From Amphibalanus amphitrite (taxonomy: Eukaryota; Arthropoda; Thecostraca; Balanomorpha; Balanidae), in contig NW_024881836.1 in NCBI RefSeq assembly GCF_019059575.1, positions 579,094 to 643,093 of the forward strand: a DNA stretch of 64,000 bases, in the 5' to 3' direction. Both the position numbers and the translations under genes were made by a program. This document shows, piece by piece, positions 12,764 to 23,906 of the stretch; the first letter of the stretch is position 1, and the number at the start of each line of letters is the position of its first letter. Under the pieces are notes generated by a model that made no database searches, was not told the DNA's origin, and worked only from the letters and a program-made list of their open reading frames with translations.

Positions 12764-14173
12764 TTAACCTCGCCCGTATCGGGGGGGGGGGATCGAACGG
12801 ACCACCCCTCGGTTTTTCGCGGATAACTCGCGTAAAAAGCGGCCGATCGCGACGAAACTTTCAGTACCCTCGCGTTAATCAAGTTTACACCTGCCCTGAA
12901 AATTTCATGACCCTGACCCCAATGACCTTTGACCCACTTTTCGACACCATGTTTGGCAGGAATGGCGATTCGGCGTATGTCGGCTCGCATAAGCCGCGCG
13001 TTTGCGGTCTTTTCGTGGTTTCATGCGTTCAGACATGGGATATGATGGTGCTCCCATGCATAAGGGTGGGTGTCAAGGTCATCGGAAGGTCAGGTCAGGT
13101 CATTGACCTTTGATGACCTCGGTTCACTTTTTCGAGCTTTACATGTTTCTTGGTTAGTTTTTGGAGCTAAATTCCAATTTAGCAGCCATTTGAACATTTA
13201 CGAAGTAGTTTTGGTGCCTTCGAAACATGTTACGAAGCTGTCAGAGGCGGTTGCCACCCATTACGAATACCCGACAAAACCCTTACTGGTTGACCTGACC
13301 TGACCTGACCCGACCTGGCCAAAGACATGAAGACATCATCTATGATTATATTTAACGTAATATGCGTGATCAGCACCCCGAAAACTCCATAGCAGCCACC
13401 CTTTACGACGTTCTAACAGGTCCCGATTTTCCCGACATTTGGGTCATTGACCTGACCTGGAAGGTCAGCCGATGACCTAAGACCTTAAAGGAAATAGTTC
13501 ACTTTCACGAAATTATTTTTTTTTGCAATGGATTTGTGATTTTTTATGTTCAAAATGATCAGCAAAGAAAATAAAACCTTTTTACAGCAAAAGATTATTT
13601 TCTATATTTTTGATATAGGAAGAACTTTTCAGTTTCTGTAAGGCACACGCGATCCAGTATGAAAAGAGCATGGGTCCCGAAAATTCTTGGAAACTAGAGA
13701 AATTATCGCGGCCACCGGCATTTGGGCGATCTGCTCGTGCTTTTGTTACTGGAGCGCCTCACTGGAGCGAATTTCTCTAGAGTTCTCGTAGATAATTTCT
13801 CTAGTTTCTGAAGAATTTTCGGGACCCATGCTCGTTTCATACTGGATGCGAATATATGCAAGGCACACATCCTCAACGCAAGACACATTTTTCGGGACGA
13901 GAAATAGAATATCTTTGCCTAGGGTGATCGTTGGGCTGTAAAAGCTCCTGATTTATGCTCGTCTCAGCCCAAGCTACGGAACTGCTATTCCAGTTCAAAA
14001 CCCATGTTAAAATGTGAACTATTTCCTTTAAAATTGGGTATCATCGGCTTCTTCTCGTCACGGGCAACACGGTCGTTTCTCCGCGAAGCTCTAGCTCGAT
14101 CAGGGGCCAAACGGCAAGGTCCCCCCTATACGTTCGCGGCTGAAAAAAAAACACCAATACGGGCGAGGGTTAA
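12764..14173. mobile_element. TTAA-type MITE, copy B, split by a younger MITE
   Basis: Bounded by TTAA at 12764-12767 and 14170-14173. Termini are CCTCGCCCGTATCG and its partner CCAATACGGGCGAGGG. The interior matches copies A and C. Without the insertion at 13485-14031 it is about 860 bp. It holds TGACCT arrays, for example at 13085-13120 and 13290-13315. A GC-rich run of G (12781-12790) follows the left terminus, as in other members. It has no coding capacity. Confidence 0.85.
13485..14031. mobile_element. TTAA MITE with AGGAAATAGTTCAC ends, nested in copy B
   Basis: TTAA at 13485-13488 and 14028-14031 flanks inverted termini AGGAAATAGTTCAC. Copy A shows the empty site: there GACCTTAAAATTGGG is continuous, while here the element sits exactly at that TTAA. 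The element also contains an inner foldback: about 59-bp arms at 13649-13707 and 13791-13850 are near-perfect reverse complements, with an 83-bp spacer. An AAGGCACAC phrase lies on both sides of the foldback, which may mark yet another insertion. Confidence 0.9.
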
Positions 14174-15499
14174 TATACTTTCGCTTTGGGAAATTAAAGC
14201 AATAATGAGCAGTCAACTGACTACACGTTATAAGGGGCAGACGTAGATAACCCGCCAAGGCTCTGGTGTATGAGATATTGATACTTTATGAGGTAGATAT
14301 GCATGCGTAAGATGGGCGGTCAGCCCGTTGCTAGCAGTTTGACTTTGCCCTACTACGCACCGGATTGATAAATGATAGGTACACTCTTAAATAGTTCACT
14401 TCATTCAGGGTAGTTCAATTGCAATGGGATCTGAGTTCTGACTGGTTGGCGTCAAACCTAGCCGGCAATTTTAGGGCAGCCACAGGAAGTAAGCTATCCT
14501 GGTTAAAAGTTTACATAACAGAAAGCGGCGTATTTAGAAAATCGCGAAGGGGGGCAAGGGTTAGGAGGGCGCCACCTCACCCAAGGAGGGCGCTATACGG
14601 TGACGAGATAGAAATCCGTAACGATCGCTCAGGAGGGGGGGGGGGCGTTTTTACCACGCCACCAGTTTTTTTTTGCGTGTGTAAGGAAAGCTGCGACGCA
14701 CAGTGCTGCGAAACTTGATAGGTATTGGGTTAATCTCACAGTGGCAAAAAGGTTGCAAGTGATTGGCACATGCACTAAGTTCCTATTGCCAAAGTGTTCT
14801 TGAAATGCTGCGCCGAGGGTTTTCGAAAAAAAAACAAACACTTTCTCCGCTTCTTAAGCACATCTGATTTGTTCTCTGTTCAAAGCTCTTCTCACTCTTT
14901 TAGCAAAGTTGGTGGGGCAAAAATAAAGGTTGGTGGGACCTGCCACACCAACTGTGCAGGAAGCTCCGTCCATGGGTGACGGTGTAGAAAAAGTTAATTG
15001 GTGGCGGCATCCACACCATATTACCGTATCGGATTGATACCGGAGCACGAGATGCGTTAGTACAGGCTCACAACAAGAAGCAGCAGCGCAGCAACAAGCA
15101 TCAGAAACATAAACCGAAACAGGACTGCTCCTCATGAGAGCGGGTTAGCCTCTTCGGGCTTCTCACCTAAATTACCTCAGACCAGCCCCTATAGCCTTCT
15201 AGTTCTCACAGACCCATGCAGTGCTTAGCACATAACACATAACCAATTTCAATCGCCGAAATTTCAAATGCTTGTTGTTGCGGCCGTGCCCATTAACTTC
15301 TTTATCATACCTAATCCCTGTACCTAAATGTCATAATTGTAAGATCAATCTGCTAAGACCAAGCCGGGTTTCATGCATATGTAGAGCGTAGAGTTTTGGT
15401 TTACTTCATTCATTGTGCTGAATGCACGCTCATCTGTGGCAGTTTCGACAGGCAAGGCATCAAATATGTGAAAGAGAGCGGCACGCTGGGAAACGTAGA
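14174..15499. other. Non-coding stretch, no gene recognised
   Basis: Contains a G run at 14635-14645 and only short open frames. No family was recognised. Confidence 0.5.
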
Positions 15500-16725
15500 T
15501 AAATGAAGGGCAGCGATCAACAGCGGTCGCCAATAGGTAGAAGGGCTGCGATCGACAGGAAGGCACCAATGACTGAGAGGGCGGCGATCATCAGGTCCAG
15601 GAGAGCGCCAAATAGGAGGACCCCGATCAGCATTAAACAGGAAGGCGCCAAAAGACAGGAGAGCCCTGATAGACATTTGACAGGAGAGCACCAATAGGTA
15701 GGCTAGTGGCAAGCAGCAGCAGGGTGCCAATGGGTAGAAAGGCGGCAATTAACAGGAGGGCGCCAATAGGAAGGAGGGCCCCGGCCAACATTCACCTGGA
15801 AGGCGCCAGTAGGTGGGGGAGCACCGAAAAACAGAAGAATGTTAATTATCTGGAGGGCGGTGATCAGCAAGAGGGCACCAATGAGTAGGATGATGGCAAT
15901 CAACAAAAGGTCACGAATGGGTAGAAGGGCGGCGATCAACAGGAGGGCGCCAAAAGGTAGGAGGGCGGCGATTAACAGGAGTTCACCAATGGGTAGAAGG
16001 GCGGCGATCAACAGGAGGGCGCCAATAGGACGGAGGGGCCCGATCGACAATCAACAGGAGAGTGCCACCAGGCAAGAGGGCGGCGAGGAACAGGAGAGCG
16101 CCAATAGATAGGAAGGTGGCGATCAACAAGAGGTCGCCAATAGGCAGAATGACTGCAATCAACAGCAGGTCGTCAATAGGTAGGAGGGCGATCATTAACA
16201 GGAAGTCGCCAATGGGCGCAAGGTTGACGATCAACAGGAGGGCGGCAATGGTGAGGAGGGCGTCTTCGCCCAAGAGGGTGACATTGAACAGGAGGGCGCC
16301 TGCATGAGTAGGGCTGCGATCAACAGGAAGGTACCAGTGGGTAGGATGGCGCGGTGATCAACAGAAGGGCGCCAGTGGGTAGGAGGGAACACGAGGGTGC
16401 CAAAAGGAAGGAGGGTTCCGATCAACACTCAACAAGAGGGAGCCACGGAGGGCGCCACATGGGTAGGAGGGCGGCGATCAACAAGAGGATGCCAGAACGG
16501 AGGACGGCGGCAATCAAAATTCTACAGGAGGGCGCAGTAGGTAGGAAGGTGCCGACCAGCCGAAAGGCGCCAACGGATAGCGGGGCGGCGACCTACAGGA
16601 GGGCGCCTTTGGGTAAGGGCGCCGATTTATAGGAGGCCGCCAATAGGTAGGAGTATTCCGATCAAAATGAGGGCGCCAATAGGTAGGACGGCTGCGATCA
16701 ACAGGCTTAAATTGGCGACTACCAC
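15500..16725. repeat. 36-bp minisatellite array
   Basis: More than 30 diverged units read roughly AACAGGAGGGCGCCAATAGG followed by TAGGAGGGCGGCGATC. Because 36 is a multiple of 3, all frames translate as 12-residue repeats: basic Asn-Arg-Arg-Ala-Pro type on the plus strand, hydrophobic Leu-Leu-Ile-Ala type on the minus strand. Frames are repeatedly broken by stops, so these are not read as genes. Confidence 0.9.
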
Positions 16726-16960
16726 TACGATTAGAGCGCTACAGCCTACAAAGCGGTTGGAGGGAGCCGGAGGGCGCCCTCCAACCGCATTTTCCCTGTA
16801 AACATATTCGCGATTGGAGGGCGCCTTCAATCGCAAATGGTGCTGGGCATGGTCCAGTGGCCCCCCTGTCTACGCCCCTGGATAATAGATAGGTACGTAC
16901 GTGAAATAATACAGCGTTATAGGGAGGGACGGATCATATTGGGAGGGCGGCGCCGACTGC
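16726..16960. other. Short non-coding gap with small inverted repeats
   Basis: CGGTTGGAGGG near 16752 pairs with CCCTCCAACCG ending near 16785. A similar GCGATTGGAGG / CTTCAATCGC pair follows near 16810-16834. GGAGGGCGGCGCC at 16941-16953 continues the minisatellite theme up to the mariner end. Confidence 0.5.
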
Positions 16961-19479
16961 TACAGGGTGTTTCACAATTACCGTTACAAGAGTTCCCACT
17001 CAATTTTGGTGCACTTAAAGGTGGTTTTTCTGAAAACACGACTATACACCATTGGAAAGAGCACATAATTCTGGTCCTGGTTAATTGCATTTTGAATGCC
17101 CTTTGGACAGATAATTGGTGTAGCAGATGAAAGACTGATCCAAATGAGGTCCGAGTCTGCGATTGTCTCGAATATCAGGATTAGAGCCTGTGTGATAAGC
17201 TTGTTGCTCGCGGACCTGTTTGAAGACGGCTGTACATGGCTGCGTGGTGTAGTCAACAGGTATCTATTACGCACCTCCTGTATGAATTTCAAGTCTTCAA
17301 CGCACAGGCTTCAATGGCAATGACGTCATTTCCTACCTCGTGTCAGAAAGGTGACTTGCGTGCCGGCCGGCGAGCCGACCTGGCGGCTGGGATGTGTGGG
17401 TGGATTAACGCGTGCCCCCTGCGGCCCGCCGCGATGCGGATCGGGGCACTAGTGCATGAAACTCCGCAACAGCTGTCGGTCGCCAGGGGGCACACACATT
17501 CCGGGTCTTCCGGACTTCCGAGTCTTCCGGACTCAGAAACCCGCTTCAGTGATGGTCTGGGCGGCCGTCAGCCAGGCCAGCAAGTCGCCGTTGGTTTTTG
17601 TGCCCGAGGGCGTAAAAATCAACAAAGAAACCTACATCGAGACCATCCTTGAACAGACGCTGAAGCCGTGGGCCAAGAAGACGTACGGAGACAAGGGCTG
17701 GACTTTTCAGCAGGACGGCGCAACAAGCCACACCGCGCGCGTCACCCAACAGTGGTGCGAAGACAACTGCCCAGGCTTCATCACCAAGGACCAGTGGCCC
17801 CCATCATCTCCAGATCTGAATCCGATGGATTACACGATGTGGTCCGTGCTCGAGAAGGAAGCCTGCTCCAACACTGAAAGAAAAAAATACCACCCTAGTT
17901 AGTTTTTGGGTGGTGGTCATATTTTGAACAGCCTTTTACTTATGGTAAACCAGTTTACGATCCAAATACTAGGCCCAATATCAAAGGAATACTATGCAAC
18001 TACCAATGCTCATCAAAATACCATGGTCTTAGTACGGTAATATTTTTTCATCATACTACCTTGAAACTAAAGCATAACTAAGAAGAAACCAAAGCTCTAC
18101 TAACGCTAGTATTATCCTGGTACCGCCTACTAAGAAAAATACCACCCTAGTTAGTTTTCGAGTGGTGGTCATATTTTGAACAGCCTCTTACCTATGGTAA
18201 ACTAACTTACGACCCAAATACTAGGCCTAATATGAATGTAAAACCATGTGAATACCAATGCCAGTAAAAATTACCATGGTATTAACACGGTAACTATATG
18301 TCGTCATACCATGCCCAAAAACCCACGTGATACTAGCACGAAACTAGGACTTTACTATCGTTAGCTACTCCCTGGTAATGCTTACTAATGACTTATCATG
18401 GTAAAACCATCCTTTTGTCATCTGGATACCAGCTTTGCTTTGCTGGCCAACCATCGTAAAACAATAGTTTACTATGTGACATTTATTGTGATATTACCAG
18501 TCGGTTAACAGGATCTTACTAGTCATCAACCAGCATGCTTCATATGCTGTGCTTTAGCCTATCCATGCCAAATTTGTTTATCATTACGACAGCCACTTAC
18601 TGATGCACAACAGCATGCATGACAGTATCTACCTAGCAGTCGACAAAGCAGCTCTTCACTTTTCCAAAGCATCTACCTAGTAACCTACATGAAATATTTC
18701 ACACATAAAAAGCATTTGGCCACAAACAAAGTTACGTCTGCACATAACCAAACAACGCGCATGAACAACAATTATTACAGTTCACTTTATCATCACAATG
18801 CAATCGGTCTCTTTTCACACAATCGTTGAATGTCGCCCTTCCAGCGATTTATCACGCAACACCTTCTCCAAGGGCATTGGTAGCCATATACCGAAGGTTC
18901 GAACTTCGAAAGCCAGCTCTGGAAAAGAGCAGGCATTGATATAAGATAAACCAATGGAAAGATTGATTGTGTGTGCTGCAGTGACACTCTATCTCCTACC
19001 CCTCCCACCTTGACTCGCAGTGTCCCGTGACCTAGCTCCCAGTTTGATGAAACAAGGATTTAAGATAAGTTGTTTTAAAAAAATGGCAGCATCTAATAGA
19101 ACAGGGGATTTGTAGGGTGAGGAATTTAGCAAATTTGGGACATCAGGCCAGAGGCTGGTTCAGGTAAAATGCCCTATAATGAATTAATTGCCATGAGGTG
19201 CAGTGTTGAGTGTTGGCAATAATTCAAAAATTCTACTCTTAACCAGCGCCCCACTGGGGTATGTTCTGTAACGCACTCCACTGGGGGAGGCGGGGGCTAT
19301 TTATAGAACCCCCCCCCCCCCCCGCTCCAACTCCGAAACTACTGGGCCGATTGTCAAAACTGAAACGGCGTCTGATAGCCCTGGAAAAACTGTCGAGCAA
19401 AACCTAATTTTATTGACCTCGAGATCACCGTTGACGTCACAGGTCAGATCAAAATAAAAATTAGCAACGTTTTGGCTTG

Positions 19480-20394
19480 TTAACCCTCCCCCGTATAGGG
19501 GGGGGGTCGAACGGACTCCCCCTCGGTTTTTCGCGAATACCTCGCGTAAAAAGCGGCCGACCGCAACGAAGCTTTCAGTACCCTCGAGTTATAATCAATT
19601 TTACACCTACCCTAAAAAATGTAATGGCCCTGACTAATGACCTTTGACCTGTGACCTACTTTTCGAGACCATGTTTGGCCGGAATCGCGATTCGGCGTAT
19701 GTCGGCTCGCATTTGCCGCGCGTTTGCAGTCCTTTCGTGGTTTCAAGCGTTCAAACATGGGATATGATGCTGCTCCCATGCATTAGGGTGGATGTCAAGG
19801 TCACCAGAAGGTCAGGTCAGTTCATTGACCTTTGATGACCTCGGTTTACTTTTTCGAGTTTTATCAGCATCTTTCTAGGCTAGTTTTTTTAGCTGATTTC
19901 GAATTTAACAACCATATATGAACATTTACGAAGTAGTTTTGGTGCCTTCGTAACATGTTACGAAGCTGTCAGAGGCGGTTGCCACCTAGTGCACCTACTA
20001 CGAATACCCGGCAAAACCCTTACTGGTTGACCTGACCTGACCTGACCCGACCTGGCCTAAATGCATGAAGACATCATCTATGATCATAGCTAACATGATA
20101 TTCGTGATCAGTTCCCTAAAAAACCCAATAGCAGCCACGTTTTACGACGTTCTAACAGGTCCCAGTTTTCCCCACTTTTGGGTCATTGACCTGACCTGGA
20201 AGGTCAACCGATGACCTAGGACCGACGACCTAGGATAAAATTGGGTACCATCGGCTTTCTCTCGTCACGGGCAGCACGCTCGTTTTTTCCGCGAAGCTCT
20301 AGCTCAATCAGGGGCGAAACGGCAAGGAGGGGGTTCAACGGACCCCCCCTTAAACGTTCGTGGCTGGAAAAACACCAATACGGGCGAGGGTTAA
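19480..20394. mobile_element. TTAA-type MITE, copy C
   Basis: This 915-bp element is bounded by TTAA on both sides. It starts CCCTCCCCCGTATAGG and ends CCAATACGGGCGAGGG. It matches copies A and B along its length. Three TGACCT half-sites separated by single bases lie at 19638-19657, the densest DR1 cluster in the family. More half-sites occur at 19797-19845, 20028-20055 and 20185-20215. It lies within the long-inverted-repeat TTAA element. Confidence 0.9.
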
Positions 20395-20644
20395 CCCCCA
20401 CCCTACTGTGGGGAGGGCTATTCATAGCCCCTCTCGTGTTTACGCAATATCTTTAAAACCGCTGGACGTATCAAAACAAAGCTTTTAGGACCTTCGGCTG
20501 CATCAATTTATTTGACACCTTGTGCACTAATAAAATTTTCGTAGCTACTATAGATCGGCCGGAAATGACGCCAGAGTGACATCATGTTCGGCCGATTTTG
20601 ATGCAAAGCATTGAACAACGGTAATCGCTCTCAAGATCTGAGTT

Positions 20645-21820
20645 TTAACCCGGCAAGCGGTGGGCCTCCCGGCTACCTTCCGCGCGGTGGGAGGGGGGGG
20701 GGGGGATTTTTGACCCCCCCCCCGAATCTCCGAAGCTACTATGACGGATCGTTAAAATTTAAATGGCGTTCGATAGCCTTGTTAAATTTGTCGAGGGAAC
20801 TTCAATTTCATTGACCTCGGGGTCACCGATGACATCACAGGCCAAGTCAAAGATAAAATGTTTCACCGTTCACGGGTCTTTTAAGGAATGCGCTGCAACA
20901 TCGAGTAAAGGGCATTTTGTCAAAAATCAGCGATAGGGCGTGAGTTGCCTATTATACGAGCATATGTTGCTATTGGAGGTCACTGATAATACCAGGTCCG
21001 ATCACCAAGGGTCAGCACATGAACCTATCTTTACTAAGTAGGGTTGTGCGATGCATGTTTTATGGCCAATTTTTCATATTCGCCTCAATGGTGTTGGTTA
21101 TAAGACCATCAGGGACGGTTTTTTTGGTCACTTTCTGGTGGAGGTCAGGTCAATGTCAGGTCAAAAAGGTCAAATTTCAGGTCAAAGTTGATAGTTTCGC
21201 ATAAAATTGGTATTGATTCGATGCCACTCGTCACGGCGAGTCTAATGGTGGTCTTTGTTTTGCGCTTTGTGGTCTAGAATTGCCAAAATCGAGTTTGAAA
21301 ATTTGACGTCATTAATTTTGAACAGTTTTTTTTTGTTATAACTTGGCAAAAAGGAGTTATCGATCTAATACTTGGAATGTGAATAGAAGTCCATAGTGGC
21401 TATTACATATATTCCGTTTGTTTCGAAAATCGAAAAACTTTTGGGATTTTTTGGCTATTATATCTATTTCTTTTTATTTTTGGGGTCAACTTCAAAAACA
21501 AAATCGAGAGAACAGTATAGTAGCCCTGGTAATTCTACACATTTCATGTCTTGAACATTTTTATGCATAATCAAATTTATAGACCTGACAGCTCTTCCCG
21601 CGAAGCTTTTTTTTTTGGTCGACAATGGCAGAAATGACGTCACTCCGACGTAGCGGCCAACTTATCATAGCCTTTGGAAAAAAAAAATTGGTCACAATGT
21701 GCAAAAGGGTACTGAAAGTTTGGTGAAGATCGGCGCAGCGGTTCTGGAGATATATCGAAAAAAAAAACTAAAGATGGATGCAAAAAATGCCCCCCCCCCC
21801 CCCACCGCCTTGAGGGTTAA
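20645..21820. mobile_element. TTAA-type element, second family, nested copy
   Basis: TTAA at 20645-20648 and 21817-21820. Termini are imperfect: CCCGGCAAGCGGTGGG against CCCTCAAGGCGGTGGG. Long G/C runs lie just inside both ends. The interior matches the element at 25511-26713, with shared phrases such as GTTCACGGGTCTT, GATTCGATGC and TCTGGAGATATATCGAAAA. It is non-coding. Confidence 0.8.
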
Positions 21821-21985
21821 GCTAGATCCTTTTTTTGCATGGGTGGACTCTACAGGGCTACCAAACTGATTTCGGACTTTCGAAATGTTGAATATTTTGA
21901 AAATTATAAATATAAAAACTCAGAAATTGTATTTTTTATTTTTTTACATATACGTTTCTGAATGAAAAAAAGCAGAATATGACCA

Positions 21986-22188
21986 CGTTTCCATGGGCAT
22001 CACTGATCCGGATCAGTAAAAATGGATTAGCTAATCCAGTATAGTTAGACAATATATGAAAATGAAAATAAGGGATTAACTGATTATATAAGCCTAATCC
22101 ACTTGGAATTATATCATGTAACGAAGAGTTCGAGAAATATAATACGATTTAAGTTTGCTGATCCGGATCAGTGATGCCCATGGAAACG
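21986..22188. mobile_element. Palindrome-ended small MITE
   Basis: Perfect 31-bp inverted repeats occupy 21986-22016 and 22158-22188. They begin CGTTTCCATGGGCATCAC and contain the palindrome TGATCCGGATCA. Similarity extends a few bases further out (GACC/GGTC). The interior is AT-rich with further inverted GGATTAG/CTAATCC motifs. Total length is about 210 bp and there is no coding potential. I could not fix the target-site duplication. Confidence 0.75.
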
Positions 22189-23906
22189 GGGTCTATGTGT
22201 GTTTGAACACATATGCGTTGAATATATGTGAACTTCATCTGACAAACACCTTTTTTGTTGAAAAATGTCAACTTCAAAATTTGACCATTTTTGACCTAAA
22301 GTGACCTGACCTGACCTCAGCTATATTCAGCTAAAATGGCCTAAACTGACACATACAACACTGATTTCGATATATATGGCCTACATGAACCATAAAACAT
22401 GTCTCACGTCACCGATGCACGATATAAAGCTTTCGTGACCTGGGATGAGATGGCCTTGACCTGAAAAATTCGAAGTACAAGTTCGGTACCCTCAGGTTAT
22501 GTTACGCATATATTCACGAGTGTGCAAACAAAAAATGAGCCTGATCTGATTTGTTGGCCGGCGCCCAGAGTGCCAAGACGCTGATATTTTTACTTTGACC
22601 TGACCTGTGACGTCATCGATGACCTCGAGGTCAATGACATTAAGCTTCGCTCAACAATATTTCCAGGGCTACCAGGGGCCGTTTGAATTTTGACAATCGG
22701 CCCAGTAGTTTCGGAGTTAGGAGCCCCCCCCCCCCCACTGTAACGTGCTGTAACGTGCTGTGGGGCGCGTTAGAGCACATACCCCAGTGAGGCGTGGGTT
22801 AACAAATAAAAAAACACGTTGATTTCCGACGCTGGGAAATGCCCGCAATGATACCCACCCCACCACCCTCCCCCTACCCGGTCCAACAGGGTCTCAAGGA
22901 AATTCAACAACATGAACCGAAACAAAGGCTGCGATCTTTGCTGGAAATGGCACTCGTGAGATAAGTATTATTATGCTGAAGATACAACGACTTACTTGTT
23001 ATTTCCGAGTATCCTCCACCGTCAGCTACGCTAACCACCCACACAATCACCGTTCAAATATTTAAAACCACGGAGCACCTTCACAACGCCGGCGCGCGGC
23101 CGGAACTGACATGGCGGCGCCGCTGCAGCAGAGTCAGACGCACGTGGATTGTTAGTAAGGGTGTAGTGTTGTCATGGTGTTGCCATGGTATACCTTACCA
23201 TAGCAGCAGAAGCACACCCAGGGAACTGTTGCAAGAAATTTCTGGCCTTTCGTCCATAAAACTATTAATTGCTCAGGGTCTCAGCTAGTCCTTGGATGAC
23301 GCTCCTTCCAACATATCAAAAATTGGCAAACACCTCTATGGAAAGGAGGAGACTTGATCGCCGAATTCACCTGCTGGATCCGCCCGTGGAAAGGTTGATT
23401 TTACTATGGTAGGGAATATTAGCTTACGAGGGTATCTACTAGCCTCAGGTGGTTACCACCTTGTAAACTGGGGTACAAAACCACCCCTGATAAACGTAAC
23501 CATGGTAATATCAACATGTCAAGGCAGGATAGTATTCAGCACCATAGTAGGCTGGTAGAAATATGATGGTAGGCTGATGGTAAAATTTACCAAAGCTAGT
23601 AACTTAGTAAATTGATGGTAAAAACTTTTTTCAGTGAAACCGCACAAGAAGATCGACGATCTCAAGCGATCTCTGATCAGCGCCTGGCAGACGATCCCCG
23701 ACGCGGTTGTGCGTGCCGCAGTCCGTGACTTCAGGAGACGGTTGGCTGCCGCTGTGAAGGCTGGAGGCGGCCACTTCGAGTAGGACTTAAGGATGTTGGC
23801 CTCTGTGGTTTTGGGTGCATATGGTGCAATTTTGGCGCAAATAAAGTCATTATGCCCAGAGATATTGAGCTTTGATCTTGTAACGTTAATTGTGAAACAC
23901 CCTGTA

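Larger units (their letters stand above)
19239..22802. mobile_element. TTAA element with long inverted repeats, carrying nested elements
   Basis: TTAA at 19239-19242 and 22799-22802 bounds inverted repeats of about 230 bp: 19243-19475 against 22565-22798. The outer ends share CACTGGGGTATGT and TAACGC. Further in, both share CTCCGAAACTACTGGGCCGA (19335 and, inverted, near 22700) and a TGACCTCGAG/TGACGTCACAGGTCAG segment. Poly-C/G runs of 13-15 bases mark both arms. It houses the TTAA MITE copy C, a second TTAA element (20645-21820) and a small palindromic MITE (about 21981-22193). No transposase is present. Confidence 0.8.
17872..23636. mobile_element. EnSpm/CACTA-like element with CACTG ends
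   Basis: The ends are CACTGAAAGAAAAAAATACC at the left and an inverted CACTGAAAAAAGTTTTTACC at the right. AA dinucleotides flank both sides (17870-17871 and 23637-23638), a 2-bp target duplication proven by the interrupted transposase codon. Subterminal DNA is rich in TGGTAAAA and ACCATGGTA motifs. A direct repeat of about 100 bp (from 17883 and again from 18135) begins AAAAATACCACCCTAGTTAG. Without its nested cargo (19239-22802) it is about 2.2 kb and non-coding. CACTG termini and 2-3-bp duplications fit EnSpm/CACTA; Chapaev (4 bp) and Transib (5 bp) fit less well. Confidence 0.8.
17509..23783 (+). pseudogene. Tc1/mariner DD37D-type transposase, split and incomplete
   Basis: The 5' piece (17509-17871) encodes a DDE transposase catalytic region: SVMVWAAVS, then FQQDGATSHT with the second catalytic Asp. 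WPPSSPDLNPMDY carries the third Asp, 37 residues later, which fits the DD37D (maT-like) group. The frame is broken after EACS by the inserted element. It resumes at 23637 as KPHKKIDDLKRSL and runs to GGGHFE and a TAG at 23781-23783, the usual C-terminus of these proteins. Removing the insertion and one 2-bp duplication restores the Lys codon. The N-terminal DNA-binding domain and first catalytic Asp are not found upstream, so it is inactive. Confidence 0.85.
16961..23906 (+). mobile_element. Mariner-like transposon, interrupted by nested elements
   Basis: Terminal inverted repeats begin CAGGGTGTTTCACAATTA at 16963 and end with the reverse complement at 23904. The similarity runs about 28 bp, and TA lies on each outer side (16961-16962 and 23905-23906). 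The strand is that of the transposase remnant. The element itself is only about 1.2 kb; the other 5,765 bp (17872-23636) are an inserted CACTG-ended element with its own cargo of insertions. The 5' part (16990-17500) has no recognisable transposase N-terminus, so the element was probably already rearranged. Confidence 0.85.

Noticed and set aside
15703-16273. Minus-strand frames resembling hydrophobic membrane repeats
   Set aside because: Direct translation of the 36-bp minisatellite, broken by stops, with no start context or domain.
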